Positions 36,655 to 46,530 of a stretch of 64,000 bases of DNA are shown piece by piece. The translations under genes and the position numbers were made by a program. The stretch lies in the NCBI GenBank assembly GCA_963711095.1, contig CAVQCX010000024.1, forward strand, positions 232,726 through 296,725, written 5' to 3'. This stretch comes from CAVQCX01 sp963711095. Lineage in GTDB: Bacteria; Pseudomonadota; Gammaproteobacteria; Chromatiales; Chromatiaceae. Positions within the stretch are counted from its first letter, which is position 1. Each line of letters begins with the position of its first letter. The notes under the pieces were generated by a model, which saw only the letters and a program-made list of their open reading frames with translations, ran no database searches and was not told where the DNA came from.

Positions 36655-37011
36655 ATGCTTGATAACTATCTGCCCATCCTGATCTTTCTCATCGTCGCCC
36701 TGCTGGTCGGCGGGGTGGTCGTGGCCATCGGGTTCCTGCTTGGTCCCCAGAGGCCCGATAGCGAGAAGCTGTCTCCCTACGAGTGCGGCTTCGAGGCGTT
36801 CGAGGATTCGCGCATGAAGTTCGACGTGCGCTACTACCTGGTCGCCATCCTGTTCATTGTGTTCGACCTGGAGATCGCCTTTCTCTTTCCCTGGGCCGTG
36901 GCGCTCGCCAAGATCGGTATGGTCGGCTTCCTGGCGATGGCCCTGTTCCTGGGGATACTGGTCATCGGCTTCATCTACGAATGGAAGAAGGGGGCGCTGG
37001 AATGGGAATAG
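36655..37011 (+). CDS. nuoA: NADH-quinone oxidoreductase subunit A
   Basis: NuoA is a three-helix membrane subunit at the junction of the two arms of complex I. It has 118 residues from ATG 36655; an in-frame upstream extension is Arg-rich and non-coding. The quinone-site loop KLSPYECGFEAFEDSRMKFD and helix YYLVAILFIVFDLEIAFLFP are diagnostic. The stop overlaps the nuoB start. Confidence 0.97.
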   Translation: MLDNYLPILIFLIVALLVGGVVVAIGFLLGPQRPDSEKLSPYECGFEAFEDSRMKFDVRYYLVAILFIVFDLEIAFLFPWAVALAKIGMVGFLAMALFLGILVIGFIYEWKKGALEWE

Positions 37012-37478
37012 AAGGCGTTCTCGAAAAGGGCTTCGTCACCACCACCGCCGACAAGCTGATCAACTGGGCCCGCACCGGCTCCCTCTGGCCCATGACCTTC
37101 GGGCTGGCATGCTGCGCGGTGGAGATGATGCACGCGGCGGCCGCGCGCTACGACATGGATCGCTTCGGCATCGTGTTCCGGGCGAGCCCCCGGCAGTCGG
37201 ACGTGATGATCGTGGCGGGGACCCTGGTCAACAAGATGGCGCCGGCCCTGCGCAAGGTCTATGACCAGATGGCCGAGCCGCGCTGGGTGATCTCCATGGG
37301 CTCCTGCGCCAACGGTGGCGGTTATTACCACTACTCCTATTCGGTGGTGCGCGGCTGCGACCGGATCGTTCCGGTGGACATCTATGTGCCCGGCTGTCCG
37401 CCCACGGCCGAAGCGCTGCTCTACGGTATCCTGCAGCTGCAGAGCAAGATCCGGCGCACCAATACCATCGCCCGCTAG
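37002..37478 (+). CDS. nuoB: NADH-quinone oxidoreductase subunit B
   Basis: NuoB carries the terminal [4Fe-4S] cluster N2 that passes electrons to quinone. It has 158 residues from ATG 37002, inside the end of nuoA. Cluster ligands are visible: the adjacent Cys pair in GLACCAVEMM, Cys in SMGSCANGGGYY and Cys in IYVPGCPPTAEAL. Confidence 0.97.
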   Translation: MGIEGVLEKGFVTTTADKLINWARTGSLWPMTFGLACCAVEMMHAAAARYDMDRFGIVFRASPRQSDVMIVAGTLVNKMAPALRKVYDQMAEPRWVISMGSCANGGGYYHYSYSVVRGCDRIVPVDIYVPGCPPTAEALLYGILQLQSKIRRTNTIAR

Positions 37479-37490
37479 GACCTCCCACAG

Positions 37491-38238
37491 ATGAGCAGCG
37501 CCCAGACGACCTCCATGGCCGAGCGGCTCGACGAGCTTGCGGCGGCACTGGTCGAGCACTTCGAGCCCGAGGGCTGCGAGCTGCTGCGGGGCTTCGGCGA
37601 GCTCACCCTGGTGGTGCCCGCCGGGCGGCTGCTGAAGGTCGCCAGGACGCTGCGGGATGGCTCGGATTTCGGCTTCGAGGAGCTGATCGACGTGTGTGGC
37701 GTCGACTATGCAGCGTATGGCCAGTCTGAGTGGCAGGCGGAAGGGGCCACCGACACCGGCTTCAGCCGGGGCGTGGAAGGCGACGGGCTGCCCGGACCGC
37801 GCGGCCTACGCCGCGGCGCCTTCGACCAGAACAGCGACCCGCAGCGCTTCGCCGCGGTCTATCACCTGCTGTCCCTGTCGCGCAACCTGCGCCTGCGCCT
37901 GCGGGTGTACTGCGGCGGCGATACGCCGGTGGTGGACTCGGTCGTCCCTGTGTGGAGTGCCGCCAACTGGTTCGAGCGCGAGGCCTTCGACCTGTTCGGC
38001 ATCCTGTTCTCCGGCCACCCCGATCTGCGCCGCATCCTCACGGACTACGGCTTCATCGGCCACCCCTTCCGCAAGGACTTCCCGCTGAGCGGCGAGGTGC
38101 AGATGCGTTACGATCCGGAGCAGCAGCGGGTGGTCTATGAGCCGGTGAGCATTGAGCCGCGCGTGCTCGTGCCCAAGGTGATCCGGGAAGACAATCGCTA
38201 CGCCGCCGGTTCCGGCTCCGATGACCCGGACCGAAGCG

Positions 38239-38246
<8 letters not shown>
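37491..38246 (+). CDS. nuoC: NADH-quinone oxidoreductase subunit C
   Basis: NuoC is a hydrophilic connecting subunit, here separate from NuoD (fused in E. coli). It has 251 residues. The ERxxxDLxGI motif (WFEREAFDLFGILFSGHPDL) and LTDYGFIGHPFRKDFPLSG are conserved. Between residues about 75 and 115 there is an insertion starting YGQSEWQAEGATDTGFSRGV; a similar insert occurs in Chromatiales-type NuoC as I recall it. The stop overlaps the nuoD start by eight bases. Confidence 0.96.
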
Positions 38247-39495
<1,249 letters not shown>

Positions 39496-39496
39496 G

Positions 39497-40027
39497 ATGA
39501 AGGCAGGACCGAGTGAGCCCATGAGCGTTTCCCGCAATCCAGACAAGCAAGGCCTGCTCTCGCCGGAGATACGCGCCGAGATCGACGGCTGGATCGCCAA
39601 GTACCCGCCGCAGTGGCGCCAGTCGGCGGTCATGCCCGCCCTGACGATCGTTCAGGATGCCAACGGCGGCTGGCTGACCCAGGCGTTGATGGACGAGGTG
39701 GCCGCCTATCTCGAGATGCCGCCGATCGCGGTCTACGAGGTGGCGACCTTCTATTCCATGTATGAGCTCAAACCGGTGGGTCGCCATAAGGTCTGTGTCT
39801 GCACCAACGTCTCGTGCATGGTGTGCGGCTCGGAGAAGATTGTGGAGCACCTGCAGAGCAAGCTCGGGGTGCGCATGGGCGAGACCACCCGCGACGGACG
39901 CTTCACGCTCAAGGAGGTGGAGTGTCTCGGTGCCTGTGGCGGGGCGCCGATGATGCAGGTCGGCAAGCAGTACTACGAGAACCTCACGCCGGAGCTGGTC
40001 GACTCGATCCTGGACGGGCTGGAGTAA
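39497..40027 (+). CDS. nuoE: NADH-quinone oxidoreductase subunit E
   Basis: NuoE is the thioredoxin-like subunit with the [2Fe-2S] cluster N1a. It has 176 residues from ATG 39497; ATG 39521 (MSVSRNPDK) is an equally plausible start giving 168. Cluster ligands lie in VCVCTNVSCMVCGS and VECLGACGGAPMM. It lies upstream of nuoF with a 3-bp gap. Confidence 0.96.
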   Translation: MKAGPSEPMSVSRNPDKQGLLSPEIRAEIDGWIAKYPPQWRQSAVMPALTIVQDANGGWLTQALMDEVAAYLEMPPIAVYEVATFYSMYELKPVGRHKVCVCTNVSCMVCGSEKIVEHLQSKLGVRMGETTRDGRFTLKEVECLGACGGAPMMQVGKQYYENLTPELVDSILDGLE

Positions 40028-40030
40028 GCC

Positions 40031-41296
40031 ATGGCCAACGAAGTCTGTTTTCGCAATATGGATCTCGACCGCCCCTGGCTGCTGGACACCTACCGCAGCC
40101 GCGGCGGCTACCAGATCCTGGCGCAGGTGCTCCAGGAGAAGCGCTCGCCCGCGGACATCGTCGAGCAGGTCAAGGCCTCGGGGCTGCGCGGGCGCGGGGG
40201 CGCCGGATTTCCCACCGGGCTCAAGTGGAGCTTTATCAATCCCAAGGCCCCGGGCCCGAAATATGTGGTCTGCAACTCAGATGAGGGGGAGCCCGGCACC
40301 TTCAAGGACCGTGACGTCCTGCGCTACAACCCCCACCAGCTGATCGAAGGGATGATCCTGGCGGGCTATGCCGTCGGCGCGGGCGTGGGATACAACTACA
40401 TCCGCGGGGAGTTCTGGGAGCCCTATGAGCGCTTCGAGGCCGCCTTGGAAGAGGCGCGCGCGGCCGGGCTGCTGGGCGAGAATATCCTCGGCTCGGGCTT
40501 TGACTTCCAGCTGCATACCCACCTGGGGGCGGGGGCCTACATCTGCGGCGAAGAGACCGCGCTGCTCGAATCCCTCGAAGGCAAGAAAGGACTGCCTCGC
40601 TACAAGCCGCCTTTCCCCGCCCAGTTCGGTCTGTTCGGGCGGCCGACCGTGATCAACAACACCGAGACCTATGCGTCGGTGCCGGTGATCCTGGAGAAGG
40701 GTGCGGAGTGGTTCCGCAAGCTGGGCGTGGAGAACAGCGGCGGCACCAAGCTGTTCGCGGTCTCCGGCAATGTCAACAATCCCGGGGTCTTCGAGGTGGG
40801 GCTGGGCACGCCCTTCGCGAAGTTGCTGGAGCTGGCCGGGGGCATGAAGGACGGGCGTCCGCTCAAGGCCGTGATCCCCGGCGGGTCCTCGGCGCCGGTC
40901 CTGCCGGGCCACATTATGATGGACCTCACGATGGATTTCGATGCCGTCGCGGCGGCGGGCTCCATGCTGGGGTCCGGTGCCGTGATCGTCATGGACGACA
41001 CCAATTGCATGGTCCGGGTGCTGGAGCGGATGTCTTATTTCTACGCCGAGGAGTCCTGCGGCCAGTGCACTCCATGCCGGGAAGGCACGGGCTGGCTCTT
41101 CCGGGTCGTGCAGCGTATCGAGCATGGCGCAGGTCGCCCCGAGGACCTGGACCTGCTCGCGAGCGTGGCCGACAGGATCGGCGGGCGGACCATCTGCGCC
41201 CTGGGCGATGCCGCCGCCATGCCGGTCGAGGGGATGCTCAGGCACTTCCGGGACGAGTTCCAGTATCACATCGATCACAAGAAGTGCAGGATCTGA
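40031..41296 (+). CDS. nuoF: NADH-quinone oxidoreductase subunit F
   Basis: NuoF binds FMN and NADH and carries the [4Fe-4S] cluster N3. It has 421 residues. It shows the NADH-binding loop GLRGRGGAGFPTGLKWSF, the FMN site NSDEGEPGTFKDRDVL, AGAYICGEETALLESLEG, and the cluster ligands in ESCGQCTPCREGTGW plus a Cys in GRTICALGDAAAMP. A 162-bp gap without a gene precedes nuoG, unusual in this tightly packed operon. Confidence 0.97.
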   Translation: MANEVCFRNMDLDRPWLLDTYRSRGGYQILAQVLQEKRSPADIVEQVKASGLRGRGGAGFPTGLKWSFINPKAPGPKYVVCNSDEGEPGTFKDRDVLRYNPHQLIEGMILAGYAVGAGVGYNYIRGEFWEPYERFEAALEEARAAGLLGENILGSGFDFQLHTHLGAGAYICGEETALLESLEGKKGLPRYKPPFPAQFGLFGRPTVINNTETYASVPVILEKGAEWFRKLGVENSGGTKLFAVSGNVNNPGVFEVGLGTPFAKLLELAGGMKDGRPLKAVIPGGSSAPVLPGHIMMDLTMDFDAVAAAGSMLGSGAVIVMDDTNCMVRVLERMSYFYAEESCGQCTPCREGTGWLFRVVQRIEHGAGRPEDLDLLASVADRIGGRTICALGDAAAMPVEGMLRHFRDEFQYHIDHKKCRI

Positions 41297-41458
41297 GGGG
41301 ATGCCGGGCGAGACGAGGGCCGCCCCGCCGGACAGCAGCGGGCACTGAGGTGCCCGGTTTGGTACGTGCCGATCCGGGGGTCTACCGGAGCGGCGAGCAT
41401 GCGCGGGGGCGGCCCAGCCCTGTCGCATCAACCTGATGGTGCTTAGAGAACACAGTCG

Positions 41459-43801
41459 ATGTCGCAGGACCAGACCATAACCATCGAGGTGGACGGGCGC
41501 GAGCTGCAGGCTCGGCCGGGCGCCATGCTGATCGAGGTGACCGATGCGGCCGGGATCGCGATTCCGCGCTTCTGTTACCACAAGAAGCTTTCGGTGGCCG
41601 CTAATTGCCGCATGTGTCTCGTGGAGGTTGAGCGGGCGCCCAAGCCAATGCCCGCCTGCGCGACGCCGATCAGCGCCGGGATGAAGGTGCACACCCGCTC
41701 GGCGCTCGCCCTGGAGGCGCAGCAGGGAACCATGGAGTTTCTGCTGATCAACCATCCCCTGGACTGCCCGATCTGCGACCAGGGCGGGGAATGCGAGCTC
41801 CAGGACCTGTCCATGGGCTATGGCTCGGATCTGTCGCGCTTCGCCGAGCGCAAGCGTGTGGTGGCCAACCCGGATATCGGCCCGCTGATCCAGACCGACA
41901 TGACCCGCTGCATCCATTGCACCCGTTGCGTGCGTTTCGGCCAGGAGATCGCCGGGGTTCGGGAGCTGGGGGCGACCGGACGCGGCGAGCACATGAAGAT
42001 CGGGACCTACGTCGCCAGGACCGTCGACTCCGAGCTCTCGGGCAACGTCATCGACCTGTGTCCGGTCGGGGCCCTGACCTCCAAGCCGTTCCTGTTCACC
42101 GCCCGCGCCTGGGAGCTCAGCCGGTATCCGAGCCTGGCGCCGCACGATGGCGTAGGCTCGAATCTGTTCGTGTACCTGCGCCGTGGTCGGGTCATGCGGG
42201 TGAGTCCGCGGGACAACGAGGCCGTGAACGAGTGCTGGATCTCGGACCGCGACCGCTTCAGCTACGAGGGGCTGTACGCCGAGGATCGGCTGACCCGTCC
42301 GATGCTCAAGAAGGATGGCAAGTGGCGCGAGGTGGACTGGGCCGAGGCCCTGGATGGCGCGGCCAAGGCGCTCAAGCGGGCCGGCGGCGGGCTGGCCACC
42401 CTGATCTCGCCGCGGGCCAGCGTGGAGGAGTGCTATCTGGCCCAGAAGCTCACCCGCGGCCTGGGCAGCGGCTCGGTCGACCATCGCCTGCGCCAGGCCG
42501 ATTTCCGGGACGATGGGGCGGAGCCGCCGCTCGCCTGGCTGGGCATGCCGATAGAAGACATCGAGCGTCTGCAGGCAGCGCTGATCATCGGCGGCAATCC
42601 GCGCAAGGACCAGCCTCTGATCGGTCATCGTCTGCGCAAGGCCGCCCTGTCCGGCGCGGCGATCTCCTACCTGAATCCGCTCGGTGTCGACCTGACCCAT
42701 GCAGCGACCCAGCTCGTGGCGCCGCCCTCGGGGCTGGTGCGTGAGCTGGCGGCGCTGGCGCGGGCGCTCGGGCTAACTACCAAGGTCCCCACGGATGCCA
42801 AGCCCACCGCTGAGCATCGCCGGATCGCCGGCGAGCTGAAGGGTGCGCAGCGGGCGGCGCTGTTCATCGGGCCGCTGGCCCAGGCCCATCCGGACTACGC
42901 CGTGCTGCGGGGGCTGGCACACCGCATCGCCGAGAAGGCGGGCTGCAATCTGGGCTATCTGTGCGAGGGCTGCAACGGGTTGGGCGCCCGTCTGGCCGGT
43001 GCCCTGCCGTTGCACGACCCTGCCGGACGGGCCGCCGAGATCAAGGGTGTGGACGCCGGGCGGATGGTCGCCGAGCGTCAGGCCGGTTATCTGCTTCTCG
43101 ACGTCGACCCGGCGCTGGATTGTTGGGACCCCTCGGCGGTACGGGCCACCCTCGCGGGCACCAGCCCGGTGGTGGCCTTGAGCGTCTACCGTACTCCGGT
43201 GCTGCAGAGCTGCGCGGATGTGCTGCTTCCGATCGGTGCATTCACCGAGACCTCCGGGACCTGCGTCAACGCCGCCGGCCTCTGGCAGAGCTTCGGTGGT
43301 GTCGCGAGTCCGCTCGGAGAGGCGAGGCCGGCCTGGAAGGTGCTGCGGGTGCTGGGCAACCTGCTGGGTCTCGACGGCTTCGAGCAGACCAGCTCCGAGG
43401 AGGTGCTCGCCGAGGTCCGTGGCCTGTGCCAGGGGGTGGAGCCGGGCAATCAACTGCGGGGAGAGCCGACGGTAAAGGTGCTGTACGCCGCCGGCACCTT
43501 GGAGCGTATCGGTGAGGTTCCTATCTATGCCAGCGACGCGCTGGTGCGGCGTGCCCCGGCCCTGCAGCGCACCGCCGACGCCTGCCAGGCTACGGGGGCT
43601 CGCATCCATCCGGCCCTGGCAGAAAGACTCGGCGTGGGTGAGGGCGACCGGGTCCTGGTGAGCCAGGGCAGCGGCCGCTTGGAGCGCCCGCTCAGTCTGG
43701 ACCGCAAAGTGCCAGACGGCTGCGTCTGGATGCCGGCCGGGGTCGAGGGCAGCGGCTGTCTGGGCGGACAATTTGGCGACTTGACACTGGAGAAGGCGTA
43801 A
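41459..43801 (+). CDS. nuoG: NADH-quinone oxidoreductase subunit G
   Basis: NuoG is the large Fe-S subunit of the peripheral arm, 780 residues here versus about 910 in E. coli. The N-terminal ferredoxin domain has FCYHKKLSVAANCRMCLVEV. Next come the His/Cys cluster HPLDCPICDQGGECELQDLS and MTRCIHCTRCVRFGQEIAG. A molybdopterin-oxidoreductase-like domain without cofactor follows from about residue 220. ATG 41459 is preceded by TTAGAGAACACAGTCG, a weak ribosome site. Confidence 0.96.
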   Translation: MSQDQTITIEVDGRELQARPGAMLIEVTDAAGIAIPRFCYHKKLSVAANCRMCLVEVERAPKPMPACATPISAGMKVHTRSALALEAQQGTMEFLLINHPLDCPICDQGGECELQDLSMGYGSDLSRFAERKRVVANPDIGPLIQTDMTRCIHCTRCVRFGQEIAGVRELGATGRGEHMKIGTYVARTVDSELSGNVIDLCPVGALTSKPFLFTARAWELSRYPSLAPHDGVGSNLFVYLRRGRVMRVSPRDNEAVNECWISDRDRFSYEGLYAEDRLTRPMLKKDGKWREVDWAEALDGAAKALKRAGGGLATLISPRASVEECYLAQKLTRGLGSGSVDHRLRQADFRDDGAEPPLAWLGMPIEDIERLQAALIIGGNPRKDQPLIGHRLRKAALSGAAISYLNPLGVDLTHAATQLVAPPSGLVRELAALARALGLTTKVPTDAKPTAEHRRIAGELKGAQRAALFIGPLAQAHPDYAVLRGLAHRIAEKAGCNLGYLCEGCNGLGARLAGALPLHDPAGRAAEIKGVDAGRMVAERQAGYLLLDVDPALDCWDPSAVRATLAGTSPVVALSVYRTPVLQSCADVLLPIGAFTETSGTCVNAAGLWQSFGGVASPLGEARPAWKVLRVLGNLLGLDGFEQTSSEEVLAEVRGLCQGVEPGNQLRGEPTVKVLYAAGTLERIGEVPIYASDALVRRAPALQRTADACQATGARIHPALAERLGVGEGDRVLVSQGSGRLERPLSLDRKVPDGCVWMPAGVEGSGCLGGQFGDLTLEKA

Positions 43802-43805
43802 GCCG

Positions 43806-44856
43806 ATGGGTGCGTTGCTCGAGGCTTGGAGCTGGCTGGGTACCGAGCTGCCGGTGATCGCGATCCTGATCAAGATCGTGGTGATCGTCGTGCCGCTGAT
43901 GCTGGTGGTGGCCTATTACACCCTGGCCGAGCGCAAGGTGATCGGCTACATGCAGGTGCGCATCGGCCCCAACCGCGTGGGTCCCCGCGGTTGCCTGCAG
44001 CCCATCGCCGACGCGGTCAAACTGATGTTCAAGGAGATCGTGATCCCGACCGGGGCGAACAAATTTCTGTTTCTGCTCGCCCCCTTGCTGTCGCTCGGTC
44101 CGGCGCTGGCGGCCTGGGCGGTGTTTCCGTTTGACGAGCGGCTGGTGCTGGCCGACGTCAATGCGGGACTGCTCTATGTGCTGGCGCTGACCTCCCTGGG
44201 CGTATACGGGGTGATCATCGCCGGTTGGGCGGCCAACTCGAAATATGCCTTCCTGGGCGCCATGCGATCGGCGGCCCAGATCGTCGTCCTACGAGATCGC
44301 CATGGGCTTCGCCCTGGTGGGCGTGCTGGTGGCCGCTGGCAGCCTCAATTTCAGCGAGATCGTACGTGCCCAGCAGGGCGGCCTGCTGCACTGGTTCTGG
44401 CTGCCACTGCTGCCCTTGCTCGCGGTGTATTTCATCTCCGGGGTGGCCGAGACCAACCGGGCGCCCTTCGACGTGGCCGAGGGCGAGTCCGAGATCGTGG
44501 CGGGCTTCCACGTCGAGTACTCGGGCATGGCCTTCGCGACGTTTTTTCTCGCCGAATACGCCAACATGGTGCTGATCTCGGCGCTGACTGCCGTGATGTT
44601 CTTCGGGGGCTGGCTCTCACCGGTCCAGGGCACGTTCATGGAGCCTTGGCTGGCCTGGGTCCCCGGCCTGATCTGGGTGGTGCTCAAGACCTTCGTATTC
44701 ATGTTCGCCTTCCTGTGGCTGCGCGCGACCTTTCCGCGCTACCGCTACGACCAGATCATGCGCCTCGGCTGGAAGGTGTTCATCCCGATCACCATCGTCT
44801 GGATCATGGTGGTGGGGCTGATGGTGGTCGAGAAAGTGCTCTGGTGGGCGGCCTGA
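43806..44856 (+). CDS. nuoH: NADH-quinone oxidoreductase subunit H, single-base frameshift near 44283
   Basis: NuoH is the eight-helix membrane subunit lining the quinone channel. The first 160 residues (start ATG 43806) include YYTLAERKVIGYMQVRIGPN and end at GAMRSAAQIV. One extra base in the repeat TCGTCGTCC (44281-44289) then shifts the frame. The rest continues in the next frame as SYEIAMGFALVGVLV, GVAETNRAPFDVAEGESEIV and YDQIMRLGWKVFIPI, ending at 44856. The shifted frame happens to stay open into nuoI, making a false 517-codon frame to 45359. NuoH is essential to complex I and everything else in the operon is intact, so a sequencing error is likely. Confidence 0.9.
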
Positions 44857-44867
44857 GGAGACAATCC

Positions 44868-45359
44868 GTGCTGAGAGCCACGCGCGACTATATCAAGAGC
44901 CTGTTCCTGCTGGAGCTGTTCAAGGGCCTGGGGGTCACCGGGCGCTACCTGTTCAAACGCAAATTCACGGTGCAGTTTCCCGAGGAGCAGGCACCCCAAT
45001 CGCCGCGTTTCCGCGGGCTGCATGCGCTGCGCCGCTACCCCAACGGCGAGGAGCGCTGCATTGCCTGCAAGCTCTGCGAAGCGGTCTGCCCGGCGCTGGC
45101 CATTACTATCGAAGCCGCGCCGCGGCCGGATGGGTCGCGACGCACCACGCGCTATGACATCGATCTTTTCAAGTGCATCTATTGCGGCTTCTGCGAGGAG
45201 TCCTGCCCGGTGGACTCGATCGTCGAGACCCGGATCCATCACTACCACTTCGAGCAGCGAGGTGATCACATCATGACCAAGGAGATGTTGCTCGCCATCG
45301 GCGACAAGTACGAGACGCAGCTGGCGAGGGACCGTGCGGCCGAGGCGCCGTACCGCTGA
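44868..45359 (+). CDS. nuoI: NADH-quinone oxidoreductase subunit I
   Basis: NuoI holds two [4Fe-4S] clusters (N6a, N6b). It has 163 residues from GTG 44868, which follows GAGGAG. The two ferredoxin motifs are CIACKLCEAVCPALAI and CIYCGFCEESCPVDSI. The N-terminal LRATRDYIKSLFLLELFKGL is the membrane-surface helix. It shares a reading frame with the shifted end of nuoH by chance. Confidence 0.96.
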   Translation: MLRATRDYIKSLFLLELFKGLGVTGRYLFKRKFTVQFPEEQAPQSPRFRGLHALRRYPNGEERCIACKLCEAVCPALAITIEAAPRPDGSRRTTRYDIDLFKCIYCGFCEESCPVDSIVETRIHHYHFEQRGDHIMTKEMLLAIGDKYETQLARDRAAEAPYR

Positions 45360-45390
45360 GCAGCCAACACAGGGCAACCCGGATACCCAG

Positions 45391-45990
45391 ATGACCTTCG
45401 AAAAGCTTCTGTTCTATCTGTTCGCGGCGGTGCTGGTGTTTGCCGCGAGCATGGTGATCACGCGACGCAATCCGGTACACGCTGTGCTGTTCCTGGTTCT
45501 GGGATTCTTCAATGCCGCGGGGCTATGGATGCTGATGGAGGCAGAGTTCCTCGCCATTGCGCTGGTACTGGTCTACGTGGGCGCCGTGATGGTGCTGTTC
45601 CTGTTCGTGGTCATGATGCTCGACATCGATGTGGCGGTGATGCGGGCCGGCTTCGTGCGCTACCTGCCGCTCGGTATGCTGATTGCCGCCGCGGTGGTCG
45701 TGGAGATGTTCCTGGTGGTTGGCCCCGGCCATTTCGGGCTGGAGCGGATGCCTGCGCCCCCGCCGGCGGTTACCGGCTATGCGAACACCGAGGCGCTCGG
45801 GGAGGTGCTCTACACCGTCTACATGTACCCGTTCGAGATCGCCGCGGTGATCCTGCTGGTCGCCATCATTGCGGCCATAGGCCTGACCCTGCGCAAGCGT
45901 CCGGAGACCAAGTATCAGAATCCGTCCCTACAGGTCAGGGTCAAGCGCGCCGAGCGGATCCGCCTGGTGCGGATGCAGCCGGAGAAATAG
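45391..45990 (+). CDS. nuoJ: NADH-quinone oxidoreductase subunit J
   Basis: NuoJ is a five-helix membrane subunit. It has 199 residues from ATG 45391 (MTFEKLLFYLFAAVLVFAAS). The conserved helix 3, FLAIALVLVYVGAVMVLFLF, contains the pi-bulge region and is followed by VVMMLDIDV. The C-terminal hydrophilic tail of about 30 residues is basic. It lies 10 bp upstream of nuoK. Confidence 0.95.
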   Translation: MTFEKLLFYLFAAVLVFAASMVITRRNPVHAVLFLVLGFFNAAGLWMLMEAEFLAIALVLVYVGAVMVLFLFVVMMLDIDVAVMRAGFVRYLPLGMLIAAAVVVEMFLVVGPGHFGLERMPAPPPAVTGYANTEALGEVLYTVYMYPFEIAAVILLVAIIAAIGLTLRKRPETKYQNPSLQVRVKRAERIRLVRMQPEK

Positions 45991-46000
45991 GGACCGACCG

Positions 46001-46306
46001 ATGATCGCACTGTCTGACTATCTCATCCTCGGGGCCATCCTGTTCTCGCTGAGCCTGACCGGGATCTTTCTCAACCGCAAGAACGTGCTGATCCTGCTGA
46101 TGTGCATCGAGCTGATGCTGTTGGCGGTGAACATGAACTTCGTCGCCTTCTCGCATTTCCGGGGCGACACGGCCGGTCAGGTGTTCGTGTTCTTCATCCT
46201 GACCGTGGCGGCCGCCGAGGCGGCTATCGGCCTGGCGATCCTGGTGGCTCTGTTCCGCAACCGGCACACCATCGATGTCGAGGCGCTGGATACGTTGAAG
46301 GGCTGA
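46001..46306 (+). CDS. nuoK: NADH-quinone oxidoreductase subunit K
   Basis: NuoK is a three-helix subunit (101 residues) with two membrane-embedded glutamates in the proton pathway: one in LLMCIELMLLAVNMNFVAF and one in VAAAEAAIGLAILVALFRN. It is followed by a 224-bp gap holding a GTAGAC-armed repeat element before nuoL. Confidence 0.96.
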   Translation: MIALSDYLILGAILFSLSLTGIFLNRKNVLILLMCIELMLLAVNMNFVAFSHFRGDTAGQVFVFFILTVAAAEAAIGLAILVALFRNRHTIDVEALDTLKG

Positions 46307-46312
46307 AGAAGT

Positions 46313-46514
46313 GAGACAGTAGACAGGGGGCGGAGTGGCCGGCCAGTCGCGTCCCTTGGAACGGACAGGGCTCCAATTGGGATAGCCTGAAAAGACCAAG
46401 TCAGTGGGTTTCGAAGGGGCGGATAAATGAGGCACGTAGAGACCGAGAACCGGTTCGACAGCGGACGCGTCCGTTGTTTTCCCTGCCTACCGTCTACCGT
46501 CTACCGTCTACTGG
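46313..46514. repeat. GTAGAC-armed inverted-repeat element between nuoK and nuoL
   Basis: The left arm at 46313-46330 reads GAGACAGTAGACAGGG. The right arm at 46477-46513 is the inverse, TTTTCCCTG then CCTACCGTCTACCGTCTACC and GTCTACTG, with four tandem units. The core of about 145 bp differs from that of the element at 25779-26067 and shows no gene. It lies inside the nuo operon and ends 16 bp before the nuoL ATG. Confidence 0.75.
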
Positions 46515-46530
46515 CGTAGAGACCAACCTT

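Noticed and set aside
40277..42700. 807-codon minus-strand frame across nuoF and nuoG
   Set aside because: Shadow of nuoF and nuoG; no recognisable domain.
43806..45359. A natural NuoH-NuoI fusion protein
   Set aside because: The middle part is out-of-frame nonsense; the true NuoH second half and the nuoI GTG start are both visible.
46477..46514. CRISPR-like tandem repeat in GTCTACC units
   Set aside because: Units are 7 bp with no spacers and the array is mirrored at the other end of the element; it is an inverted-repeat arm.
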